Assembly (NCBI RefSeq): GCF_018966525.1
Contig: NZ_CP076607.1
Location: 1,612,001 to 1,676,000 of the forward strand
From: Paenibacillus sophorae
Lineage (GTDB): Bacteria > Bacillota > Bacilli > Paenibacillales > Paenibacillaceae
DNA length: 64,000 nt
Reading direction: 5' to 3'
Positions 23,720-32,628 of this stretch are shown here, one piece after another. The translations under genes were made by a program, and so were the position numbers. A model generated the notes under the pieces. It had not been told where the DNA came from. It ran no database searches and was given only the letters and a program-made list of their open reading frames with translations. The stretch's first letter is position 1; each line of letters starts with the position of its first letter.

Positions 23720-23839
23720 ATGCCTTTTGCGGCATTGGGTTCTTGTTTCCATCATATACATCCCTGGACCGAGTGCAAAATCGGCTTGCGGACGGTTAAG
23801 CTGTTTCAGCCCCCGTTTTATTATAAAGTCAAGTTGTGA
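23720..23839 (+). CDS. Possible 39-residue upstream ORF
   Basis: An ATG preceded by AGGTGA seven bases upstream opens a frame of 39 residues (starting MPFAALGSCFHHIHPWTE) inside the leader of the ABC exporter genes. It has no recognisable family, signal or RiPP core motif. It could be a leader peptide or chance. Confidence 0.2.
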   Translation: MPFAALGSCFHHIHPWTECKIGLRTVKLFQPPFYYKVKL

Positions 23840-23866
23840 AAAAAACGGATATTTGGAGGGATACCG

Positions 23867-24796
23867 ATGCCGGTGCTTGAAGTGAAAAATTTGAGGAAAT
23901 CGTTCGGCGACGTCAAGGCTGTTCAAGATATCAGCTTCAACGTGGAAGCAGGAGAAGTCTTTACGATTATCGGGCCGAACGGAGCGGGCAAAACGACAAC
24001 CCTGGAGATGATCGAAGGGCTGCAGCCGCCGGATGCTGGCAGTATCGCCGTTGCGGGCTTGTCCTGGGGCAAGGACGATAGCGCAATCAAGACGCTGATC
24101 GGCGTTCAGCCGCAATCCAGCGCTTTATTCGACCTGCTCACCGCCGAGGAGAATTTGGATTTGTTCGCTTCATTTTATCCCAAACGCAAATCGACCGCCG
24201 AGGTGCTGGAGATGATCAATCTGACCGAGCACCGGAGCAAGCGGGTTAAATCGCTGTCTGGAGGACAGCGGCAGCGCCTCGCCATCGGACTTGCGATGAT
24301 CAACGATCCGCAGGTGATTTTTCTCGACGAACCGACCACCGGACTAGATCCCCAGGCGCGTCGTAATATTTGGGATATTATCCTGCGCCTGAAGCAGCTC
24401 GGCACAACCATCATTTTGACGACCCATTACATGGAAGAGGCGGAGAAGTTGAGCGACCGCGTTTGCATCGTCGATCAGGGTACGGTCATCAGCCTCGATA
24501 CGCCAGCCGCTCTGATCGGCAAACTGACGAAGGAACGGGAAGTGCGGTTGTCTTTCTATGATGGGGAAGATGCGGCGGCACAGACTGAAGAAGCGCTGCG
24601 CGGCCGTCCGGATATTGCCCGGATGGAGCGGGAAGGCGCGAACGTGACACTCTGGTCCCCGGAGCCGGAACAGGCGCTGTACGGTCTTCTCGGATTTACC
24701 AAGGAGCATGGTTACCGGGTCGAGCATGTATCCATCCGTGAAATGAGTCTCGAGGATGTCTTTATTGCCTTTACGGGCAAAGAATGGAGGGACTGA
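23867..24796 (+). CDS. ABC transporter ATP-binding protein (ABC-2 exporter)
   Basis: This 309-residue ATPase has Walker A GPNGAGKTT, signature LSGGQRQRLAIGLAM, Walker B VIFLDEPTTGLD and the switch histidine in TTHYMEEAE. A C-terminal extension after residue 225 is typical of DrrA/CcmA-type drug or polymer exporters. It powers the permease encoded immediately downstream (1-base gap). GGAGGGATACCG precedes the ATG. The transported substrate is unknown; no two-component BceRS-type genes are nearby. Confidence 0.93.
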   Translation: MPVLEVKNLRKSFGDVKAVQDISFNVEAGEVFTIIGPNGAGKTTTLEMIEGLQPPDAGSIAVAGLSWGKDDSAIKTLIGVQPQSSALFDLLTAEENLDLFASFYPKRKSTAEVLEMINLTEHRSKRVKSLSGGQRQRLAIGLAMINDPQVIFLDEPTTGLDPQARRNIWDIILRLKQLGTTIILTTHYMEEAEKLSDRVCIVDQGTVISLDTPAALIGKLTKEREVRLSFYDGEDAAAQTEEALRGRPDIARMEREGANVTLWSPEPEQALYGLLGFTKEHGYRVEHVSIREMSLEDVFIAFTGKEWRD

Positions 24797-24797
24797 T

Positions 24798-25919
24798 ATG
24801 AGCACAGGCGCACAGGTTATGAAATTGTTCGTTGCTCAACTCAAGACTATGTTCCGTGAGAAGGCGGTTTGGTTCTGGAATTTATTTTTTCCTATCATTT
24901 TGATGGTGCTGTTCATGGTTATTTTCGGCGGCGGAGGAGACGGCGGCGACTTCAAGGCGAAGGTGGCGCTGGTGAATCCTGTGCCGAGCGCCTCCAGCGA
25001 TTCGCTTGAAGCCGGGCTTCGGAAAATTCCGGTCTTTGAGTGGAAGTCGGAGCAGGCCGTTGACAGCGCCCAGGCCGACACCTGGGTCAAAGACAAGGAT
25101 GTAGACGCGGCCATCGTCCTTCCGGAGAACGGGAACAGTGGGGATATCCGGCTAATCGTCAATACCGAGAACGAAAGCAACGCCACCACTCAGGCGATCC
25201 GGGGCATCCTCGACCAGTATGTCCAAAGAGCCAGCTTTGCGGCAGCGGGAATCGAGCCGGCCTACCGGCTGCAGACCTCGTCGGTATCCAGCAGCAGCAA
25301 GGATCTCAGCAGTGTCGACTTTCTGATGACCGGCATGATCGCTCTGTCTGTGGCCCAAGCGGGCCTGTTCGGGATGGTCGACATGGTTGAAATCCGCAGG
25401 TCCGGCCTGCTGAAGCGGCTGCGCATGACTCCGCTGCGGATGGGGCTGTACGGCCTCGCCGGCATGATGGTCCGCTTCGTCCTCAGCTTCGTGCAGATCG
25501 TGCTGCTCTCCGTAATCGGCATTTTCGGCTTCGGCGCGAACCTGGATCTCAACATCCCTGTATTGATCATCGCCTTCTTCGTTGGGGTTCTGGCCTTTAA
25601 CGCTTTGGGCTATCTGATATCTTCCTTTAGCAAATCTATCGAGTCCTATATGGGCGTGGCGAATATCACGAGCTTCCTGATGATGTTTATCAGCGGCGTC
25701 TTCTTCGCTACCAGCAGCCTGCCCGATTGGCTGAAGCCGGTGACCCAGGTGCTTCCGCTGACCTATTTCGTCGAAGGCATGCGGGACGGCATGGTGTATG
25801 GGTCCGGCCTGTTCAGCTCTTCGTTCTGGATCGGAATCGGCATCCTCGCCCTATGGGGCGTGGCGGCATTCTCTATCGGGGCGTTAATTTATCGGAAGGG
25901 TAAGGTGGAGGTGCGGTAG
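24798..25919 (+). CDS. ABC-2 type exporter permease
   Basis: This 373-residue membrane protein has one N-terminal helix (FWNLFFPIILMVLFMVIFGG), an extracytoplasmic domain of about 150 residues, and five C-terminal helices with VDFLMTGMIALSVAQAGLFG and LLKRLRMTPLRMGLYGLAGM. This is the ABC2_membrane_3 arrangement and it pairs with the ATPase upstream. The ATG at 24798 follows GGAGGGACTGAT; the longer frame runs back into the ATPase gene. It probably exports a drug or lipid-like molecule. Confidence 0.9.
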   Translation: MSTGAQVMKLFVAQLKTMFREKAVWFWNLFFPIILMVLFMVIFGGGGDGGDFKAKVALVNPVPSASSDSLEAGLRKIPVFEWKSEQAVDSAQADTWVKDKDVDAAIVLPENGNSGDIRLIVNTENESNATTQAIRGILDQYVQRASFAAAGIEPAYRLQTSSVSSSSKDLSSVDFLMTGMIALSVAQAGLFGMVDMVEIRRSGLLKRLRMTPLRMGLYGLAGMMVRFVLSFVQIVLLSVIGIFGFGANLDLNIPVLIIAFFVGVLAFNALGYLISSFSKSIESYMGVANITSFLMMFISGVFFATSSLPDWLKPVTQVLPLTYFVEGMRDGMVYGSGLFSSSFWIGIGILALWGVAAFSIGALIYRKGKVEVR

Positions 25920-25946
25920 GTTTTAAAAATAACATTCATAGAATGG

Positions 25947-25976
25947 ACCGCTTTCTTTGATGAGAGCGGTTTTTTA
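25947..25976 (+). terminator. Terminator after ABC exporter genes
   Basis: ACCGCT (25947-25952) pairs with AGCGGT (25965-25970), followed by TTTTTAT. Confidence 0.8.
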
Positions 25977-26186
25977 TATTTTTTTGTTTAGGAAATAAGT
26001 AATTGCTCATAAGATCGCTGGCAGGTAAAAATAAGGGAATAGGAATATTTACATAGGTATAAAGATCCTGAAAGTAAGAGGAAGGTCGAACGTCGTATCG
26101 GGGAATTTCATTATTTCATTTTGACAACAGTATGTCATGAAGTTTGCTGAAAGCAGTGTTACCAGATTAGACAAGGAGAATAAGAC

Positions 26187-27140
26187 ATGATCGACAAAGT
26201 GATCCGTATTTTCAAAATTATTAACGCCATTCAGGCCAAGCCTGGCATTTCCGCTCCCGAACTGGCAGACAAATGCGAGGTTACGACCCGAACCATTTAC
26301 CGGGATATGGACATCATCACCCTGATCGCTCCGGTCACGAATGAAGGGCGGGGAACGGGATACCGGTTTATGGGTAAATTTTTTATGTATCCGCTGAATT
26401 TTTCCGAGCAGGAGGAGTTGGTCTTCTCGCTGCTGCCCTCCGTACTGGACAAGGAGAAGCTTCCCCCAGGCTTTGAGACTGCCTATGACAAGGTGATGAG
26501 CACACATTTCCGTGAGAAAAGAAAGCAAAACAGCAGAGTCATCGGCGAGATTGCGGAGATCATTCAGATGGGTACACCGGCTTACCGCCAGGGGAATCCC
26601 AATTTTTTGCAGCCGATCATTGAAGCGATTCTTGAACAAAAAACGATACAGGCGATCTATCACGCTCAGTACCGTGACGAAACAAGCGAACGGCGGATTG
26701 ACCCGTATTATCTGGTTCCGCGGGAGCAGCGGTTCTATCTGATCGGTTACTGCCATAAATCTCAGGGAATCCGCACCTTTCGGATCAGCCGGTTCCAGCA
26801 GGTGGAGATTACGGACGAGTTATTTGATAAAAGTCATTTCAACATCAGGCAGTATCTAAAAAATACCTGGTCCATCAATCGAGGGAACAAAAATGTCCGT
26901 TTTAAAATCCGTTTCAGTCCCAGTGTCGCCCGGTACATAAAGGAAGAGGAACTGTTCGTCCGGCCCTGGATGAAGGATCTTGGGGACGGCAGCCTTATTT
27001 TTGAAGTGACGCTAAACAATGAGGATGAATTTATCAAATGGGTACTGCAGTACGGTCCGGATGCCGAGATATTGGAGCCGCTGCATGTACGGGAGTCGTT
27101 GAAGCAGAAGCTTAACCAGTGGGTAGGAATGTATGGATAG
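26187..27140 (+). CDS. YafY-type HTH/WYL-domain transcriptional regulator
   Basis: This 317-residue protein has an N-terminal winged helix (IFKIINAIQAKPGISAPELA, CEVTTRTIYRDMDII). A WYL domain follows at about 145-220 with YYLVPREQRFYLIGYCHKSQ and FRISRFQQVEI. A WCX-type C-terminal domain ends in EILEPLHVRESL. WYL proteins sense ligands, often nucleic acids or nucleotides, and control neighbouring or DNA-damage genes. It stands alone after a terminator, so its targets are not evident. AAGGAGAATAAGAC precedes the ATG. Confidence 0.9.
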   Translation: MIDKVIRIFKIINAIQAKPGISAPELADKCEVTTRTIYRDMDIITLIAPVTNEGRGTGYRFMGKFFMYPLNFSEQEELVFSLLPSVLDKEKLPPGFETAYDKVMSTHFREKRKQNSRVIGEIAEIIQMGTPAYRQGNPNFLQPIIEAILEQKTIQAIYHAQYRDETSERRIDPYYLVPREQRFYLIGYCHKSQGIRTFRISRFQQVEITDELFDKSHFNIRQYLKNTWSINRGNKNVRFKIRFSPSVARYIKEEELFVRPWMKDLGDGSLIFEVTLNNEDEFIKWVLQYGPDAEILEPLHVRESLKQKLNQWVGMYG

Positions 27141-27280
27141 GTATCTTTAGCTAATTCCGAGTTATCACCCCAGAAAGCTACCAAGCCATAAGTCCATCCC
27201 TCTTGTGCAAAATGCTATACTAACCACAGAGTTATATGAAACCTATCAACTTTTCATAAAAGGATGAATACCTATGATCG

Positions 27281-27367
27281 ATGTCGACGAGGCTTAACAT
27301 TCGGCTGATTACAGATAATTTGGCGGAGGATATAGCTGTCTATCACAAGGTTATGTTTGGAACCTAA
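27281..27367 (+). pseudogene. Truncated VOC-family (glyoxalase-like) gene relic
   Basis: An ATG frame of 28 codons reads LNIRLITDNLAEDIAVYHKV, then MFGT and a stop. The beta-strand, loop, ExIxxY helix pattern is that of the first module of VOC-superfamily proteins, which normally run to 120 residues or more. No continuation is visible in other frames. It is preceded by an extended -10-like motif near 27212, so it may still be transcribed. Family call is tentative because the fragment is short. Confidence 0.4.
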
Positions 27368-27425
27368 GCACAAGGATGATGTTTAAATGCTATGACGTTT
27401 GACTGTTCCGTATATGCGGCTTTAT

Positions 27426-27480
27426 AAGGGTGCCCCCAATACGTCTGAAACAAGGCGTTTAATAAGGGAGCGCCCTTTTT
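27426..27480 (+). terminator. Rho-independent terminator
   Basis: AAGGGTGC (27426-27433) pairs with GCGCCCTT (27470-27477) with one wobble, followed by TTT. It separates the relic from the envelope block starting at 27630. Confidence 0.65.
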
Positions 27481-27629
27481 CTTTGACGATATCCTTAGTT
27501 CAACCAACCTAATCCCCCCGTTTTACACAACCCCCCCTCTTTTTTTACATTCCTATCATTTCCCGGGTTTATGCTGGAAGTATTTGATGCTGCTAAGAAC
27601 GGCAGGCGGCGGTTTAGGAGGACGGAACA

Positions 27630-28724
27630 ATGAACATAAAGTGGGGCAGGCGCTTGGCTGTATTTTTTTCAATGCTGGGTTTCATATTTGCATTAGGGGC
27701 GCCGGTTTCGTTGGCCCATGGAAACAATAGTCTGGCCTATTCGGATATTTCGGCGGGCGATGGATTCATTAAGTATGTGCTGCAAATTGATATGTACGAT
27801 CTGAGAGCGGCGGCGACTCCGAATGATCCCGACATCGGATTGTCTACTCCCGAGGTGTTGGAACGGTTCGCCACCGGCAGCCGGACGGAGGTGGAACAAT
27901 ATCTGCTGTCTCATACGAGCTTATATGCGGATTCTCTGCCGCTGGAGGGAAAGCTGACCGATCTTCGCATCATTCAAAAAGAAAATGAACCCCAGCCGTT
28001 TGCGGAAGCCGTAATAACGTATCCGGTCGATAGAGTTCCAAAGAGTTTCTTTTTACATTACGATCTCGTTTTCGACAGCGATCAATGGCATATCAATTAT
28101 GTGACGGTCACGCTGGGCGACTTAAAGAAAGAGGCCGTAATCGTGAATGAGCTTAAAGATATTCAAGTAGGCGGTACGAGTCTGAATGATACGGCCAGCC
28201 ATTTTGTTCAGCTTGGAATCGGGCGTTTGTTAAAGGGGATTGAGTCTCTTCTGTTTATAATGCTCCTCCTGACAGGGTGCCGTTCTTTGAAGCAAAGTCT
28301 TGCGGCGACTGCCGTATTCGCGGCAGCCATATCGTTATCTCTGGCTCTGACCGCTCTGGGTATCACGGAAATGCCGGCCTCTTTTACCGTATCCATTCTT
28401 CCGCTGAGTCTGATCTGCGCCGCCCTGATTCTATTGCTTAACCTGAGCAGTTTTAAGCTCCTAATCACGCTTGCCGGATTATTCGGGCTGATGCACGGAT
28501 TCGGGTTTGCTGTAACCTTGTACGGACTGCGAGCGGATGATGGCTATTTTGCGGCTTCGTGGACTGCTTTTATTGTCGGAATCGGGGCCGGTTTGGTTAT
28601 AGCTGCCGCGGTTTGGTATACGGCAATTCTGCTTCTGCGCAAAATCGGTAGGTCGGTTCCCGCGCTCCAGGCGGCGGCCGGCTTGTTCGGACTCATTGTG
28701 TTCATAATAAAAGCCTATGCCTGA
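27630..28724 (+). CDS. HupE/UreJ-like membrane protein, divergent, with exported N-terminal domain
   Basis: This 364-residue protein has a signal segment (LAVFFSMLGFIFALGAPVSLAHG), an exported domain of about 170 residues, and six C-terminal helices (about 190-364). The helices resemble HupE/UreJ proteins in layout (LGIGRLLKGIESLLFIMLLL, LMHGFGFAVTLYGL). However, the usual HILxGxDHLLF motif has changed to RLLKGIESLLF, so the metal-type histidine and aspartate are lost. HupE/UreJ proteins are implicated in metal uptake. GGAGGACGGAACA precedes the ATG. A less changed relative lies at 31406. Confidence 0.7.
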   Translation: MNIKWGRRLAVFFSMLGFIFALGAPVSLAHGNNSLAYSDISAGDGFIKYVLQIDMYDLRAAATPNDPDIGLSTPEVLERFATGSRTEVEQYLLSHTSLYADSLPLEGKLTDLRIIQKENEPQPFAEAVITYPVDRVPKSFFLHYDLVFDSDQWHINYVTVTLGDLKKEAVIVNELKDIQVGGTSLNDTASHFVQLGIGRLLKGIESLLFIMLLLTGCRSLKQSLAATAVFAAAISLSLALTALGITEMPASFTVSILPLSLICAALILLLNLSSFKLLITLAGLFGLMHGFGFAVTLYGLRADDGYFAASWTAFIVGIGAGLVIAAAVWYTAILLLRKIGRSVPALQAAAGLFGLIVFIIKAYA

Positions 28725-28862
28725 CGTCTCTTTCGCTCTATTACACGTTGTTTAGAGAAGTTTACATATTTATACATGCATAATCTTTTTCTGCAGCTCC
28801 GTTAACAATTGAGGACTATATTGGTACAAGCGTGAACAAATCCTAGGTAAGGGGTGTTTTAA

Positions 28863-31337
28863 TTGTTGAAGAAATTCAGTCAGGAGAAGCGGCGGCTTTA
28901 CACTGCCTCCATTTTGACATTGTCGGCGCTGCTGGTCCTGAGCGTGCTTCCTTCGAAGCTGCCCGGCATTAATGCCAACCTTAGTCCGGTAAGTGTCGTC
29001 AAGGCTGCAGTTCCTTATTCCGTCAAAGATATTGCGCTTAATCCTGGGGCGGATGAGAGCCAATTGAATTTTACATGGTACACACCCGGAGAGCCGGCAG
29101 CCAGTATCGTCCAGATGGTAAAAAGATCCGATATGATAGGCAGCGTCTTCCCTACAGGTCCTAAAGTAATGTCTTTCACGGGTACAGCCACAACAGCGGC
29201 AACGGTTACGGATGTGGTCTATTACTCCAACAAGGTTACGGTTACGGGCCTTGCTCCGAAGACTCAATATGTATATCGTGTGGGTGATGGAACCAGCGGA
29301 CATTGGAGCCCAGCCTACGATTTTGCCACTCAAGACCCTTACAATTACTCCTTGATGTTTGTCGGCGATCCGCAGATCGGTTCCTCCGGCAGTGTGACGA
29401 ATGATACCTATGGCTGGACCAAAACGCTGAATCAGGCAGTTGGCAATTTTCCGGCTTTCAGCTTTATCATGTCCGCGGGCGACCAGGTCGAGCATAGCAC
29501 CAGCGAAACGGAATATGACGCCTTTGAAAGTCCTGACGTGCTGAGAAATCTGCCGGTGGCGACGGTTGTCGGCAACCACGATACCAATGTGAACTACAGA
29601 TATCATTATACTGTACCTAACGAGTCGACTCTTGGCAGTACTAATGCAAGTGGAGATTACTATTATACTTACGGCGACACTCTGTTCATGGTACTGAACA
29701 CCAACAATTTGAACGGAGCCGAGCATGGTCAGTTTATGGAAGAGACGGTGGCAAAGGTTCCGAACACGAAGTGGAGAATCGTTACTTTCCATCATGATAT
29801 TTACGGTGCCGGTCCCCACTCCACTGAAGTGAAGATTACGGGCCTCAGACAAGCTCTGTTTCCTTTCTTTGATAAGCTGGATGTAGACATGATCTTCATG
29901 GGCCATGACCACTCTTATGTCAGAACCTATGTGATGAATGGCGATAACGTTCAGGGTAGACAGCTAGTGGACGGGCAGGGAAGAGACGTGAACCCTACCG
30001 GCAACACATACGTAACCGCCAACTCGGCGAGCGGAAGCAAATACTATGAACTGATGGCAACTCCCGAAATCTATTCGGAGGTCAGAAGCCAGCTTCATAC
30101 GCCGACCTTCTCGACAATTAACGTGACACCTACCAGTATTTCGGTAGACACCTACCGTTCGGATACGCTGCAGAAGCTCGACAGCTACGGACTGGTTAAG
30201 GAAGCCGAACCCGCAAAAATCTATACCAAGCAGCCGAAGGTGACCTATACAGCGTCAGGCATTGAATATTACTACGCGGTCAAAAATGCCAATGCGGTGC
30301 AAAAACTGGATACGACGTTCAAGTACGACAACACGAAGCTCACCCTTAAAAAGGCGGAACTGGTAACCCCGGATAACGGAACCTTTAACTACACGGATAA
30401 TGGAGGAGAGGTAAAAGTAAGCGCAAATCTTGCGGCTCCGATCCGGTCCGATGTGTATGGAACGTATAAGGATGTCCTTAAACTGACCTTTGAGGTTAAA
30501 AACAGTAAACAGAGCTCGGTGATCGCGAGCGTTCAACTTACAAGCTCTGTGCTGACTACGCAGAATAAACACAGAACAGCGGCTTCCATCATAGAAAATG
30601 GTACAGCTGAGGTTACTGCCGATTTTCCGGTGACTCCAGCAGGTTCTAGTGTCTCGCCGGGGACAACGGCTGGAACAGGCACAACGGTGCCGGGCAGCGG
30701 TGACGCTGCAGCACCGAGTCCGTCCCCGTCCGCTTCGCCCGCTCCATCCGCTTCCAGCGCGCCTGCGGCAGGCGGCAGCAGCGGCGGAACCGCGGCTACG
30801 CCATCATTTAAGGACGTTCCCGCAGGATATTGGGCGGCTTCGGCTATCCAAGATCTGGTCTCGAAGCAGATTCTGAACGGTACAAGCGCTGCTACGTTTG
30901 AACCTAAACGCAGCGTAACGCGGGCCGAATTCACCGCTATGCTGGTCAGAGCCCTCCAGCTTACGGAATCAGGCAATGTGGCATTTAAAGATGTGAAAGC
31001 CGGAGACTGGTATGCCGATTCGGTTGCGGCGGCCGTGAAAGCTGGGATCGTTCAGGGAAGCAGCACCGCGACTTTCGGCGGCAAATCCAATATTACCCGT
31101 GAGGAAATGGTAACGATGCTTATGCGCGGATATGCGAAGCTGCACGGCGCAGCCTCTGCCAATCCGGGGGCCTCGTTCAAGGATGAATCCAAAATTTCGC
31201 CATGGGCCTTGGCCTATGTAAGACAAGCGGTGTCGCTCAATCTCGTTGGCGGACGTGAAGCGAACACATTCCAGCCACGGGGTATTACAACCCGCGCGGA
31301 AGCGGCTGTAGCCATTTATAATCTGCTGAATCCATAA
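28863..31337 (+). CDS. SLH-anchored purple acid phosphatase-like metallophosphoesterase
   Basis: This 824-residue secreted enzyme starts with TTG after AAGGGGTG. Domains in order: signal peptide (1-49, ending VVKAA); Fn3-like purple acid phosphatase N-domain (52-155); metallophosphoesterase domain with GDPQ (168), GDQVE (206), GNHD (237), HHD (310) and GHDHSY (347); cohesin-like beta domain (about 452-590); Ser/Pro/Gly-rich linker (595-645); three SLH repeats (649-822). The two-metal site is complete. It should release phosphate from esters at the cell surface, held by SLH binding to the wall polymer. It is flanked by two HupE-like genes and YibE/F. Confidence 0.92.
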   Translation: MLKKFSQEKRRLYTASILTLSALLVLSVLPSKLPGINANLSPVSVVKAAVPYSVKDIALNPGADESQLNFTWYTPGEPAASIVQMVKRSDMIGSVFPTGPKVMSFTGTATTAATVTDVVYYSNKVTVTGLAPKTQYVYRVGDGTSGHWSPAYDFATQDPYNYSLMFVGDPQIGSSGSVTNDTYGWTKTLNQAVGNFPAFSFIMSAGDQVEHSTSETEYDAFESPDVLRNLPVATVVGNHDTNVNYRYHYTVPNESTLGSTNASGDYYYTYGDTLFMVLNTNNLNGAEHGQFMEETVAKVPNTKWRIVTFHHDIYGAGPHSTEVKITGLRQALFPFFDKLDVDMIFMGHDHSYVRTYVMNGDNVQGRQLVDGQGRDVNPTGNTYVTANSASGSKYYELMATPEIYSEVRSQLHTPTFSTINVTPTSISVDTYRSDTLQKLDSYGLVKEAEPAKIYTKQPKVTYTASGIEYYYAVKNANAVQKLDTTFKYDNTKLTLKKAELVTPDNGTFNYTDNGGEVKVSANLAAPIRSDVYGTYKDVLKLTFEVKNSKQSSVIASVQLTSSVLTTQNKHRTAASIIENGTAEVTADFPVTPAGSSVSPGTTAGTGTTVPGSGDAAAPSPSPSASPAPSASSAPAAGGSSGGTAATPSFKDVPAGYWAASAIQDLVSKQILNGTSAATFEPKRSVTRAEFTAMLVRALQLTESGNVAFKDVKAGDWYADSVAAAVKAGIVQGSSTATFGGKSNITREEMVTMLMRGYAKLHGAASANPGASFKDESKISPWALAYVRQAVSLNLVGGREANTFQPRGITTRAEAAVAIYNLLNP

Positions 31338-31353
31338 AGATATGAGCAACGGG

Positions 31354-31388
31354 GAATGCCGTTCTTTACGAACGGCATTCTCGTTATA
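31354..31388 (+). terminator. Terminator or attenuator after the phosphatase gene
   Basis: GAATGCCGTTC (31354-31364) pairs perfectly with GAACGGCATTC (31370-31380), followed by TCGTTATATTTT. The T-run is broken, so read-through into the HupE-like gene at 31406 is likely. Confidence 0.7.
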
Positions 31389-31405
31389 TTTTAGGAGGAA
31401 AGATT

Positions 31406-32593
31406 ATGCTCCGAATGTATGCTTTGTCGCGCTACACCCTTTGTTTAATATCCGTTATGGCGCTGCTTCTGATGCCGTTTGAACGAAGAGCGGACGCTCA
31501 TGCCTATAGCGCAGGCTATACTACATTAAATTTGACCCAATCAACCACGGAAATGACCTATGCGCTGGATCAGTTGTCTGTTATCGAGCTGATCGGCGGG
31601 GATACCAATAAAGACGGGCTTCTCTCGCAGAATGAATTCGACGGAATAAAAGATCAACTGCTGGCTTTGCTCAAAGAAAATATTAAATTGCAAATTAATA
31701 ATGAACCTCATGAATGGACCCGGGTGCAAGGCTTTGGCCTGGACCTGCAGGAGAATGCCGAAAAGGCCGTGCTGAAAGTTTCCTATCCCGCAATTTCTTC
31801 CTCGGCAACGATTACACTGAAGGATGATTTATATTTAAAGGATGCAGGAACCAATTATGTCAATCTGCTCACGGTTCATTACGGCAGCCGCACAGCTACG
31901 GAGGCATTATCCGGGCAGCACCGGATGTGGACGATGCAGTTAACGGAGGGTGCTGACGCTGTTTCTCAGAAAGGTCAATTATCGCAAAATAGCGGGAGTG
32001 GGCAAGCCGAAGAGACACCAAGCGGGTCATCCGGGACTTCGGAGAACCTCTCGGGCTGGCTCTCTTTTTTCAAGCTAGGCATTAATCATATTTTAAACGG
32101 GTATGACCATCTGCTCTTTCTGTTCTCGCTGCTTATCGCCAAGCAGAGCTTCAAGCAGTATGCCGCGATGATTACCGCTTTTACCGTTGCTCACAGCATT
32201 ACCTTAACCCTGACCGTGCTTGGAATTATCGACGTGCCTTCGGGAATTGTCGAGCCGGCGATTGCGCTGAGCATCTGCTTTGTCGCGGTGGACAATATGA
32301 TTCGCAGGGAGGTCAGCCGCCGCTGGATACTCACTTTTGCATTCGGTCTGATACACGGGATGGGCTTTGCCGATATTTTGAAAGCAATGAATCTCCCCAA
32401 AAGCCAACTGGCGGCGGCATTAATCAGCTTCAATCTCGGAATCGAGGCCGTCCAGGTGACGCTGATCGCCCTGCTGCTCCCGCTGCTTATTCTGCTGCAC
32501 CGCTGGAAGTTCTCAAGGGGAGCGGTATTCGCAGGTTCTAGCATCGCGCTTACTCTCGGTGGAATATGGCTGGCGCAGCGGCTCTTTTTTTAA
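31406..32593 (+). CDS. HupE/UreJ-family membrane protein with EF-hand-like loop
   Basis: This 395-residue protein has a signal peptide (ending ERRADAH), an exported domain and six to seven C-terminal helices. The exported part holds DTNKDGLLSQNE, a canonical 12-residue EF-hand calcium loop. The membrane part keeps the HupE motif LGINHILNGYDHLLFLFSLL and AFGLIHGMGFADIL, with conserved histidines and aspartate. It may move or sense divalent metal needed by the phosphatase upstream, whose active site needs two metals (inference). GGAGGAAAGATT precedes the ATG. Confidence 0.82.
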   Translation: MLRMYALSRYTLCLISVMALLLMPFERRADAHAYSAGYTTLNLTQSTTEMTYALDQLSVIELIGGDTNKDGLLSQNEFDGIKDQLLALLKENIKLQINNEPHEWTRVQGFGLDLQENAEKAVLKVSYPAISSSATITLKDDLYLKDAGTNYVNLLTVHYGSRTATEALSGQHRMWTMQLTEGADAVSQKGQLSQNSGSGQAEETPSGSSGTSENLSGWLSFFKLGINHILNGYDHLLFLFSLLIAKQSFKQYAAMITAFTVAHSITLTLTVLGIIDVPSGIVEPAIALSICFVAVDNMIRREVSRRWILTFAFGLIHGMGFADILKAMNLPKSQLAAALISFNLGIEAVQVTLIALLLPLLILLHRWKFSRGAVFAGSSIALTLGGIWLAQRLFF

Positions 32594-32628
32594 ATTAATG
32601 ATAGACATCATGTGCTGGAGGGAATAAG

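Larger units (their letters stand above)
27141..27629. other. Intergenic region with a gene relic and a terminator
   Basis: Besides the relic at 27281 and the terminator at 27426, this stretch has an extended -10-like TGCTATACT near 27212. Nothing else is recognisable. Confidence 0.5.

Noticed and set aside
23720..23839. 39-residue frame considered as a lasso precursor
   Set aside because: No YxxP leader motif, no penultimate leader Thr, and no Gly/Ala/Ser/Cys followed by Asp/Glu at position 7-9 in a suitable core.
28770..29912. 380-codon open frame opposite the phosphatase gene
   Set aside because: Antisense shadow with no ribosome site; rich in Arg, His and Cys as expected from reverse reading.
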